Positions 35,312 to 42,248 of a stretch of 42,248 nt of DNA are shown piece after piece (positions within the stretch are counted from its first letter, which is position 1; the number at the start of each line of letters is the position of its first letter). The position numbers were made by a program, and so were the translations under genes. Below the pieces are notes generated by a model. It did no database searches and had not been told where the DNA came from. It was given only the letters and a program-made list of their open reading frames with translations. The stretch is from an uncultured Hyphomonadaceae bacterium (GTDB lineage Bacteria; Pseudomonadota; Alphaproteobacteria; Caulobacterales; Hyphomonadaceae), in assembly GCA_938049795.1 (NCBI GenBank), contig CALLCD010000048.1:1-42248 (forward strand). The letters are read 5' to 3'.

Positions 35312-35356
35312 GGGCCCATGAGTTGACTTCCAATTCGCGCTTGGCTCATGTGGCCC
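35312..35356 (+). promoter_or_regulatory. Inverted repeat around a possible argD promoter
   Basis: GGGCCCATGAG (35312-35322) is mirrored by CTCATGTGGCCC (35345-35356) with one extra T. The spacer begins with TTGACT (35323-35328), a 5/6 match to a -35 box. The -10 region would fall on the second arm (35346-35351, TCATGT, a weak match). The repeat could be an operator over the argD promoter. Confidence 0.35.
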
Positions 35357-35393
35357 TAGAACGCTTACCCCATTCCGAATCAGAGGTTCCATT

Positions 35394-36581
35394 ATGACCG
35401 ATCCCCGCAAGCATATTATGCCCGTTTACGCGCCCCCGCCGCAGGTCTTTGAGCGCGGCGAAGGAGTGCGCATGTATACCGAGGACGGCGAGGCGTATCT
35501 CGACTTCGTTGCAGGGATTGCGGTGACCGCGCTTGGGCATGCTCATCCGGCGCTGGTCGATGTATTGCAGACGCAGGCGGGCAAGCTGTGGCATACGTCG
35601 AATATGTTCCGCGTTCCAGCGGCCGAAGAGCTGGCGGGCAAAATGTGCGCGGACACATTTGCCGACCGCGTGTTCTTTACCAATTCTGGCACCGAGGCGG
35701 TGGAATGCGCGATCAAGGCAGCGCGCAAATATCATTGGGCCAATGGCGCGCCCGAGCGGATCGAGATTGTCACCTTTCAGGGCGCGTTTCATGGCCGCTC
35801 GCTGGGCGCGATCAATGCGGGCGGCAATCCGAAATATCTTGAAGGCTTCGGTCCGCCGCTCGAAGGGTTCACCCAGATCGGGTTTGGCGACCATGACGCG
35901 CTTGATGCGGCTGTCACAGACAAGACGGCGGCGGTGTTTGTCGAGCCGGTCCAGGGCGAGGGCGGCGTGCGGGCGATACCTGAAGAGTGTCTGACGGGAC
36001 TGCGCAAGCTGTGTGACGAGCGCGGTGCTTTACTGATCTATGACGAGGTGCAATGCGGCATGGGCCGGACGGGCAAGCTGTTTGCGCATGAATGGGCCGA
36101 GGATGCGAGCCCCGATATTATGTGCGTGGCCAAGGGCGTCGGCGCGGGCTTTCCGTTCGGGGCGTGCCTGATGACCGAAGCGGTTGGCCAACCGATGCAA
36201 CCGGGCTCTCACGGTTCGACTTATGGCGGCAATCCGCTGGCGATGGCGGTTGGCAATGTGGTCTGGGATATTATCTCGGACGAGGCGTTTCTGGCCGAGG
36301 TGCGGCGCGTCTCGGGTACGTTGACCCAGGGGCTCAAATCGCTGGCCGATAGCCACCCGGACAAGGTCGAGGGCGTGACCGGCAAAGGGCTCTTGTGCGG
36401 GTTGAAGCTGAAGTCTCTGCCAAAGCCATTTCAAGCGACCGCGCGAGATATGAAACTGCTGGTCGGTGTGGCGGGAAACAACGTGCTTCGGCTGGCTCCG
36501 CCGCTGATCATCACGGACGCGGATGTGCGCGAAGCGGTGGCCGTGCTTGATAAGGCGCTCGAGCAGACGCCCGTCTCTTGA
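35394..36581 (+). CDS. argD: Acetylornithine aminotransferase ArgD
   Basis: The 395-residue class III aminotransferase makes N-acetylornithine in arginine synthesis and can also act in lysine synthesis. The PLP lysine is K247 in CVAKGVGAGFPFGA. D217 in LLIYDEVQCGMGRTG contacts the cofactor ring, and FFTNSGTEAVECAIK binds phosphate. Length and motifs are standard. AGAGG lies in front of ATG 35394. argF, which often follows argD in alphaproteobacteria, is absent; instead the next gene converges 8 bases after the stop. Confidence 0.93.
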   Translation: MTDPRKHIMPVYAPPPQVFERGEGVRMYTEDGEAYLDFVAGIAVTALGHAHPALVDVLQTQAGKLWHTSNMFRVPAAEELAGKMCADTFADRVFFTNSGTEAVECAIKAARKYHWANGAPERIEIVTFQGAFHGRSLGAINAGGNPKYLEGFGPPLEGFTQIGFGDHDALDAAVTDKTAAVFVEPVQGEGGVRAIPEECLTGLRKLCDERGALLIYDEVQCGMGRTGKLFAHEWAEDASPDIMCVAKGVGAGFPFGACLMTEAVGQPMQPGSHGSTYGGNPLAMAVGNVVWDIISDEAFLAEVRRVSGTLTQGLKSLADSHPDKVEGVTGKGLLCGLKLKSLPKPFQATARDMKLLVGVAGNNVLRLAPPLIITDADVREAVAVLDKALEQTPVS

Positions 36582-36589
36582 GGACGTAC

Positions 36590-37804
36590 TTAGGCGGCTG
36601 CTTGGAGCGATTGGGGGTCAAATTCCGAAATCCACTTCGTCAATTCCTGAACTGGAAGCGGCTTTGAGATCAAGAAGCCCTGCGCAACATTGGCCCCTGC
36701 TTTTTTGACATAGGCCAATTGTTCCGGCGTCTCTACGCCTTCCACGACGACCGAGATGTGAAGCATGGCGGCAAGACGGATGCTGGTCTCCACGGTTGTT
36801 TTGGCAAACTTGTCATCGAGCGCGGCGGCCACAAATGATTTGTCGATCTTCAACTCATTAAACGGAAACAGGCGCAATTGCTCGATACTGGTGGCGCCGG
36901 TGCCGAAATCGTCAATGCTGAGCCGGAAGCCCCGCAGGCGCAGACGCGACAGAACTTCGAGCACGCTGGCTTTGTATTCAATGAGCTGATCTTCTGTTAT
37001 TTCCAGCGTGATGCGCGATGTGTCCACATTTGATGCGGCGCAAATATCGGTGAGGGCATCCGGCAGATCCAGATCGGTCAGCATGGAGGGGCTCAGATTG
37101 ATGGCGCATTCGAGATCGCACCCTTGAGCCTTGAAATTATTATAGTCAGCGACGGTGTGTTCAATAACCGCCATAGTGAACGGCATCATCAGATCATACT
37201 GTTCAGCCGCCCTCAGCATGGCAGCGGGATTGGTCGGCTGTCCGTGATCATCAAGAATCCGGGTTAGGACTTCAACGCCGCAGACCTGATTTGACCGCAG
37301 ATCAATTTTTGGCTGGAAAAACGGGATGAGACGTTTCTCGTTCAGCGCCGTTTTCAAAGCGTGCCGTGTCACCGGAATTTCCGGGATATGATGGCTGTGA
37401 TCATCGCCCTTGAGGAGGACAGCGCGCAGATTGTCTACTGTCAGGGGCTTACGAACGGTTCCAAGAACTCGCACCCCAACCATCTGGGCCATTCTACGGA
37501 CCAGTCCGATGAGGTCTTCTTCTTCGCTGCTGACGATCACCAGCGCGCCCTTGAAAGCGATTCTGCCAAGCTCGCGCAAGACACTGATGCCGTCGAGATT
37601 CGGCATTTGCAGATCGCAGATCACCAGATCAAACTGCGACGGCGACCGCGTGATCATGTCGAGGCCGATTGCGCCATCATCGGCAAAGGAGATATCCTCG
37701 GCCCCAAGTGCAAGCAAAGCCTCTTCAGCGACCAGATGGAAGATCGGATCATCATCAATAATCAGGGCAGTGTTCGGTGTCATGACAGGTGCTTTCTTCT
37801 GCAT
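36590..37804 (-). CDS. Response regulator with EAL domain (probable c-di-GMP phosphodiesterase)
   Basis: The 404-residue protein has an N-terminal receiver (about 12-130; D17/D18, phospho-acceptor D64 in ICDLQMP, K119 in RKPL) and an EAL domain (about 150-400). Catalytic residues look complete: E178 in the signature (read EVL), N236 (INLSP), E268 (LEITE), D298-D299 (DDFGTG), K319 (LKID) and E355 (EGVET). Only the middle Ala of EAL is replaced by Val, seen in many active enzymes. It should hydrolyse c-di-GMP under control of phosphorylation. An in-frame ATG at 37783 is an alternative start; neither has a strong ribosome site. The C terminus ends QAAA. Confidence 0.9.
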   Translation of the reverse strand: MQKKAPVMTPNTALIIDDDPIFHLVAEEALLALGAEDISFADDGAIGLDMITRSPSQFDLVICDLQMPNLDGISVLRELGRIAFKGALVIVSSEEEDLIGLVRRMAQMVGVRVLGTVRKPLTVDNLRAVLLKGDDHSHHIPEIPVTRHALKTALNEKRLIPFFQPKIDLRSNQVCGVEVLTRILDDHGQPTNPAAMLRAAEQYDLMMPFTMAVIEHTVADYNNFKAQGCDLECAINLSPSMLTDLDLPDALTDICAASNVDTSRITLEITEDQLIEYKASVLEVLSRLRLRGFRLSIDDFGTGATSIEQLRLFPFNELKIDKSFVAAALDDKFAKTTVETSIRLAAMLHISVVVEGVETPEQLAYVKKAGANVAQGFLISKPLPVQELTKWISEFDPQSLQAAA

Positions 37805-37862
37805 GGAAACTTAACAGAATAGGCTTGCGATAGTCTTAAAACAAAGGCGTTGATTGGCTTGA

Positions 37863-39167
37863 TCAGCGAACAAGTACGGCACTGGTCGCATTGTTCGGGC
37901 CAACCCCTTCAGGGACCGGGACATCCGACGCGGTATAGTCCGTCTGGATGACAAGATTTGGTCCATTATACAGTTCGAAGCTCTGGGCAACGATCACTGT
38001 ATACTCGGATTCATCGGCAACTGGCGTTTCGCCATCGACGACAAGTTTATCGTCGGGAAGGTAGATTGTGCCGACCAGTCGTCGCGCATCATTGCTGCGG
38101 ATGACATGGCCATCGCGCAAGGGCGGCGCGCCTCTGCCTCTGGATCTCATCGTCTTGGGGTTGTTTGCATCTGCAAAGAACAGCAGGCCAGTAAGGGCGC
38201 CCGTTCGAGGCGCAGTGAGATCGATATGGGAGTCTTCATCAAAGTTCAGCTTGGCGTTCATACCCGTCAGATAGAAACCGACATCATTGCCCAGAATCCA
38301 GCCATCATTGTTAACGCTCAGCGTCCCATTCTCGATGATGTAGATGCCCGGTTCCAGCGTGGCGCGTGCGCCGCTGATTTCGAGCCCGCCACAATACACG
38401 CCCGGCTCAAGCGTCGTGTCCGTTGTCACCCGACGTTCGATATGGTCGCAGCCGCTATAGTTCGGAGCGGGTCGACCCGCGAGCGGATCGACGATCGGCG
38501 GGGCATCCGTAACAGGTGTTGCCGAAATGCCGCGAAGCGAGCCGATATAGCCGCCAACGAGGAAGACATCGGAGACCACAATCTGAGCGCGCGGTAGGAC
38601 TGTCAGTGATTCCGGGCTGGTCGAGTTGGCATAGAGCGCACAGTTGCGGGCGGTCAATTCGGACCGCTGATTAAGCGCAAGGGCGAACTTGGTCTCCTCG
38701 TCAAGTGCGATGAGGCAGGTGTTTCCCGCCTGACCGACAAGTTGTGCCGTGGATTTGACCCGCATTGTGGATGCCATCCCCAAAGGGTTCGCAAAATATG
38801 TCTGGGGGGATGCCGAGACGGTCACGTCCACGGTCTTGTCTGGCAAGTCAATTTGGACATTGGCTGTAAGGTCGGGGATGTCATCAAAACTGTAGACATA
38901 GGCAAGCGCCACTTCTTCGATCCGGCGCTCATCATTACGAACGATTTCCATTTCGCGCACCGCATAGAGTGCACCATCATCGGCTATGTTCTGTATACGG
39001 GCGCGCTGGGATTGTATGGCTGACTGGTCAAGTGCAATCCCGCCGAGCAGAAGGAGAATGGGGAGCATCACCGCAAAAATGAACGCAGTGGTGCCGTCGG
39101 TCTCTCCTTTCCAACTGCCAAACACGATCGGTCTCCCAGTTTCAATCAGATCTGTAACATAGAACAT
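37863..39167 (-). CDS. TadE/TadG-like pilus-associated protein (solitary)
   Basis: From ATG 39167 the protein has 434 residues; a GTG at 39203 would add 12. After a short N terminus comes the TadG-type helix GTTAFIFAVMLPILLLLGGIALD and then the segment QRARIQNIADDGALYAVRE, both typical of Flp pilus assembly TadG N termini. The rest is a long exported part with repeated beta-like stretches (GVYCGGLEISGARATLEPGIYIIENG), resembling a beta-helix. Cysteines are few. No tad/cpa pilus genes are in the window. It is divergent from the hybrid kinase and 58 bases downstream of the EAL gene, so all three may share a surface-related role. Confidence 0.72.
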   Translation of the reverse strand: MFYVTDLIETGRPIVFGSWKGETDGTTAFIFAVMLPILLLLGGIALDQSAIQSQRARIQNIADDGALYAVREMEIVRNDERRIEEVALAYVYSFDDIPDLTANVQIDLPDKTVDVTVSASPQTYFANPLGMASTMRVKSTAQLVGQAGNTCLIALDEETKFALALNQRSELTARNCALYANSTSPESLTVLPRAQIVVSDVFLVGGYIGSLRGISATPVTDAPPIVDPLAGRPAPNYSGCDHIERRVTTDTTLEPGVYCGGLEISGARATLEPGIYIIENGTLSVNNDGWILGNDVGFYLTGMNAKLNFDEDSHIDLTAPRTGALTGLLFFADANNPKTMRSRGRGAPPLRDGHVIRSNDARRLVGTIYLPDDKLVVDGETPVADESEYTVIVAQSFELYNGPNLVIQTDYTASDVPVPEGVGPNNATSAVLVR

Positions 39168-39248
39168 ATTTCCATCAGGTAAGGTTAGTCGTTGGAATTT
39201 CACACAAATTTTGCCTGCGAGTTCGGTGTTTCTTCAGTGCGTTCCGGT

Positions 39249-42017
39249 ATGCTTAACAGCGTAACAGTACGGATACTCCCAGCCTTGACCTCGTCTGCCT
39301 TGCCTTTGCCATTCTACCGGTCTTTGCGGTTCCGCTTGTCGCTTGTGATTGCGGCTGTGATCTTCGCTGCGGTGATGGTGACCGCGATGCTCGCAGCCGC
39401 CAACAGCTTTGACAGGGAGCTCACCCTCAAGCGTGACCTCCTAAGCGGTGCGGCCTCGGCTTATGCCGCGGCGCTGGCCGATCCGGTCATTTCCGGAGAG
39501 CGCGGTGAGATACTGGCCACTTTGCGGGGGGTACGCGAGCTGCCCGGATTTGTTCAGGCCGATGTCACAAACAGCGACGGGCAGGTGCTCGCGCAGTTTG
39601 GTAGCGGAGCCATCCTCGTTGGCCGCAACGACAATGCGCAGGACATGGAGACCTCGGATTTGTGGGCGGCCCGCCAGCTCCGTATTGAGATGCCGATTGT
39701 CAACGGCGGTGTCGAGGTGGGGAAAATTGGTCTCCTCGGCGATATTTCAGACGTCCGTGCGGCCATTTTTGCCGAGATCCGTGTTACCGCGATAACGGCT
39801 CTGATCGCGATCCTGATCAGCATCGGCATTGCCCAATGGGTAATCTCACGGATCACCAAACCCTTGCGTCAGCTCTCCGAACTTATGTCCAGTTTCGCCG
39901 ATGAAAGAGCCGCGGTGATGCCGACAGTGGAAGCCGGACAAGACGAGACGGGTGTTCTGGCGACGGCGTTTAATGCCATGATCGCCAGTATCAGTGATCG
40001 TGACCGGCGGATTGACCGGCACCTTGAAACGCTTGAAGACACAGTCGCCGAGCGAACACATGATCTGAGCCTTGCGCGTGATGAGGCCGAAGCGGCCAAT
40101 GCCGCCAAGTCCGACTTTCTCGCAACGATGAGCCATGAGATCCGTACACCCATGAATGGCATGCTGGTCATGGCCGAGATGTTGTCTTCAGCCGATCTGT
40201 CCCCGCGTCATCGCCGGTATGCGCAGATCATTGCGCGGTCGGGCAACTCTCTGCTGGCGATTATCAATGACATTCTTGATCTGTCGAAAATCGAGTCGGG
40301 CAAACTCGATCTTGAGTTGCGGCCTGTGTCACTGGATGAATTGGTCAGTGACGTGTCTACGCTGTTCTGGGAGCGTGCACGCGAAAAGCAGGTTGATATT
40401 GCCACCTATGTCGCCTCTGATGTGCCCGCTGGTATTGTCACCGACCCGACGCGGCTCAACCAGATCATCACCAATCTCGTCAACAATGCCTTGAAATTTA
40501 CCGAGACGGGCGGTGTCGAGATACGCGTTGGTGCATTGGCGACCAAGGCTGATGAGCATGCGCAAATCGTGATCGAGGTTGAAGACACGGGCATCGGCAT
40601 CCCCGAGGACAAGATCGAGCATATCTTCGAAGCTTTCTCGCAGGCTGACCAGTCCACAACCCGCAATTTTGGCGGGACAGGACTTGGCCTCGCCGTGTGC
40701 CGCCGCCTGGCCGATGCGCTTGGAGGCGACATTTCGGTGGAGAGTGTGCTCGGGCAGGGCAGTGTTTTCCGGCTCGTTTTCCCGGCGGAGGTGACCGAGC
40801 CTGCGCCTGTCTGGCCCGTAAGCGGTATGAGTGTTGGTGTCGATCTCGGCACGGGGCTTATGGCGCAGGCGCTTCGGCGGAGCCTGTCAGATTTCAGATG
40901 TATGATCGGCACGGAAACGGCCGACCTTGTGATTTCAAACTCCCAACGGCTTGAATGTGCAGCGCCCGCCAGCGGCTCCTATGTTCTGTTGAGCGATATT
41001 GGCGATACGCAGGCAAGCCGGTTATTGCGAGACGGACAGGCAGCTGATTTGCTGCCCAATCCGTTCACCCGGGCCGATCTGGCGGATCTGCTGACGCGCG
41101 CAGAGGCCGGAACGCTCAGAGGGGTTGGCGCGCTGCATAGCCAGCATGAAGTGACCGAGCGGCCTGACTTTGCCGGGCTGCATGTGCTCGCGGCAGACGA
41201 CAATGCGGTCAATCGTGAAGTGCTGGGTGAAGCGTTGGCGACACTTGGTGTCAGCGTGGACTTTGCCGAGGATGGTGTGGGGGCCGTCGAAATGGCGGCG
41301 GGCGGCAGCTATGATGCGATCTTCATGGATGGGTCGATGCCCGTGATGGATGGCTTTGAGGCAACGCGACGTATCCGGGCGGCTGAGCAAATGGCCGATG
41401 GCGACACACAGACGCCGATCATCGCTCTAACTGCGCAAGTGGCAGGGACGGATGCGGACGTTTGGATGGATGCCGGAGCTGATGCCTATATGGCCAAACC
41501 GTTTACGCTCGAACGGCTCACGGCAGCGCTGTCGGATCTCGGCACCCCGCGTGAGCGCACCAAAGAGCCTGAACCGGTTGCGGAGGGCGAGCCGGCGGTT
41601 TCGTCAGATATTTTCGATGCGGAAACGCTGGCGGGCTTTACCAAGATGAGCGCACGGTCGGGACGTGATCTTAAGGGTAAAGTCTGGGCGCTGTTCCGCA
41701 CCAAAGCCCCGGACGGATTGGCTGATATTCGTGAGGCACTGGCGCAATCCGTCCCCGCACGGGAGGTTTCCCGTAAGGCGCACGCGCTCAAATCAATGGC
41801 GCTCAGTGCTGGTGCTGCCGAGTTTGCCACTGCCTGTGGACGTCTGGAACATGCGGCCGCGTCCGAGGATGACGCAAATACGCTGGCACAGGCCGCACAG
41901 GAAATCGCTGCGAGCCTCGACCGGACGCTATCGGCTATGGATGCTGCCGGGGACGAACAATCACCTGTTCGTAAGGCGGCCTCTGAAGAAGCGGCGGGAA
42001 CTATTTTGGGGAAGTGA
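39249..42017 (+). CDS. Hybrid sensor histidine kinase with receiver and HPt domains
   Basis: From ATG 39249 the protein has 922 residues; the frame is open 19 codons further up and no start has a strong ribosome site. Order: helix (about 30-51), periplasmic sensor (52-175), helix (178-199), HAMP (200-253), coiled segment, dimerisation domain with H296 in MSHEIRTP, ATPase domain (N-box LVNNALKF, G1 DTGIGIP, G2 GGTGLGL), a degenerate receiver (about 525-618) with no acceptor Asp, a true receiver (D694 in IFMDGSMP, K750), and a C-terminal HPt with H845 in KAHALKSM. This is a BarA/ArcB-type phosphorelay protein; its output regulator is not identified, though the nearby REC-EAL protein is one candidate. 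Confidence 0.92.
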   Translation: MLNSVTVRILPALTSSALPLPFYRSLRFRLSLVIAAVIFAAVMVTAMLAAANSFDRELTLKRDLLSGAASAYAAALADPVISGERGEILATLRGVRELPGFVQADVTNSDGQVLAQFGSGAILVGRNDNAQDMETSDLWAARQLRIEMPIVNGGVEVGKIGLLGDISDVRAAIFAEIRVTAITALIAILISIGIAQWVISRITKPLRQLSELMSSFADERAAVMPTVEAGQDETGVLATAFNAMIASISDRDRRIDRHLETLEDTVAERTHDLSLARDEAEAANAAKSDFLATMSHEIRTPMNGMLVMAEMLSSADLSPRHRRYAQIIARSGNSLLAIINDILDLSKIESGKLDLELRPVSLDELVSDVSTLFWERAREKQVDIATYVASDVPAGIVTDPTRLNQIITNLVNNALKFTETGGVEIRVGALATKADEHAQIVIEVEDTGIGIPEDKIEHIFEAFSQADQSTTRNFGGTGLGLAVCRRLADALGGDISVESVLGQGSVFRLVFPAEVTEPAPVWPVSGMSVGVDLGTGLMAQALRRSLSDFRCMIGTETADLVISNSQRLECAAPASGSYVLLSDIGDTQASRLLRDGQAADLLPNPFTRADLADLLTRAEAGTLRGVGALHSQHEVTERPDFAGLHVLAADDNAVNREVLGEALATLGVSVDFAEDGVGAVEMAAGGSYDAIFMDGSMPVMDGFEATRRIRAAEQMADGDTQTPIIALTAQVAGTDADVWMDAGADAYMAKPFTLERLTAALSDLGTPRERTKEPEPVAEGEPAVSSDIFDAETLAGFTKMSARSGRDLKGKVWALFRTKAPDGLADIREALAQSVPAREVSRKAHALKSMALSAGAAEFATACGRLEHAAASEDDANTLAQAAQEIAASLDRTLSAMDAAGDEQSPVRKAASEEAAGTILGK

Positions 42018-42049
42018 AAATGGGCACCGGCTCGTTTGGCCAGTGCCCA
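42017..42049 (-). terminator. Hairpin terminator, mainly for the minus-strand gene
   Basis: TGGGCAC (42021-42027) pairs with GTGCCCA (42043-42049), with an inner GGC/GCC pair. Read on the minus strand the stem is followed by TTTT and then CACTT, a usable T-tract. On the plus strand the tail is poor in T. It lies between the convergent hybrid kinase gene and the partial gene at the right edge. Confidence 0.6.
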
Positions 42050-42061
42050 CCATTCATTTGT

Positions 42062-42248
42062 CTATGTCGCCTTGAGCGCAGCTGCGGCTGCATTCAACGC
42101 GTCAAGGCGACTGTCAAAGGCGCGCTCATCGGAGAGATGACCGTCAGCGCTGAGCCCTGAAAGCATCGCCCGGACTTTGTCATTCATATTGACGGTGAAA
42201 ACGAGTTTCCCGTCAGCCTGTGCGTCGGCAGCAATCGTCTCAACCGCT
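42062..42248 (-). CDS. C-terminal end of an unidentified protein (partial)
   Basis: The minus strand is open from the right edge of the window to a TAG at 42062-42064, giving 62 codons with no start in view. The residues form a plausible helical, acidic C terminus (KLVFTVNMNDKVRAMLSGL, then DERAFDSRLDALNAAAAALKAT). A terminator lies just beyond the stop on the same strand, supporting a real gene. Too little is visible to name the family. Confidence 0.55.
   Translation of the reverse strand, partial: AVETIAADAQADGKLVFTVNMNDKVRAMLSGLSADGHLSDERAFDSRLDALNAAAAALKAT

Overview
The window is gene-dense, GC-rich DNA from an alphaproteobacterium, most likely of the Caulobacterales/Maricaulales (Hyphomonadaceae-like) group. 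The main pointers are a ChpT-type histidine phosphotransferase (CckA-ChpT-CtrA phosphorelay) followed by a lone receiver and a CheR-like protein, the order fabD-fabG-acpP-fabF-mltG-yicC-gmk, hisS-hisZ-hisG, a COG4111/NadQ-like regulator and a SapC-family protein. This placement is inference from gene content; no rRNA is present. I saw no tRNA, CRISPR array, insertion sequence or prophage. No stretch longer than about 300 bases lacks a gene.

Layout. 1-2260: 3' part of a YdbH envelope protein with YnbE and YdbL, closed by a terminator. 2355-4413: chpT, a receiver protein and a divergent CheR. 4410-6013 (minus): a Nudix/winged-helix NAD-type regulator and an HD hydrolase. 6161-6370: an unannotated 49-codon gene with its own terminator. 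6437-10823: beta-lactamase-fold hydrolase, then a minus-strand set (crotonase, alpha/beta hydrolase, M20 amidohydrolase). 11063-19221: trigger factor, the fatty-acid synthesis and cell-wall run, gmk and mobA. 19218-25393 (minus): a CoxE-like VWA protein and a MoxR ATPase, with a set of related exported proteins between them and a DUF2270 membrane protein on the opposite strand. 25570-28737: a small unknown gene behind LexA-like boxes, a DUF885 lipoprotein and SapC. 28897-31140: a DsbD/ScsB-type reductase and a 32-codon membrane peptide. 31156-36581: a small exported protein, hisS-hisZ-hisG and argD. 36590-42248: a REC-EAL phosphodiesterase, a solitary TadG-like protein, a hybrid histidine kinase with HPt, and the end of one more gene.

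Most of the window is housekeeping. The least explained part is 20454-24443. Three minus-strand genes encode exported proteins that I can align by eye. They share a CP...DG...C module, with a first cysteine pair 25-26 residues apart in all three. The two long copies also share a second pair exactly 21 residues apart and a third pair. The middle copy is broken by one base missing from a C-run (22139-22142); restoring it regenerates the family motif exactly at the junction. The family sits between moxR and coxE, genes that are usually neighbours, which suggests but does not prove a functional link.

Other points worth a look are an exact GAAC-N7-GAAC box abutting the start codon of the 112-residue gene at 25613, the two small genes (6161-6310 and 31042-31140), and a CheR homologue with altered motifs behind chpT. 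Starts were chosen from Shine-Dalgarno spacing and family length. All similarity statements come from reading motifs, not from searches.
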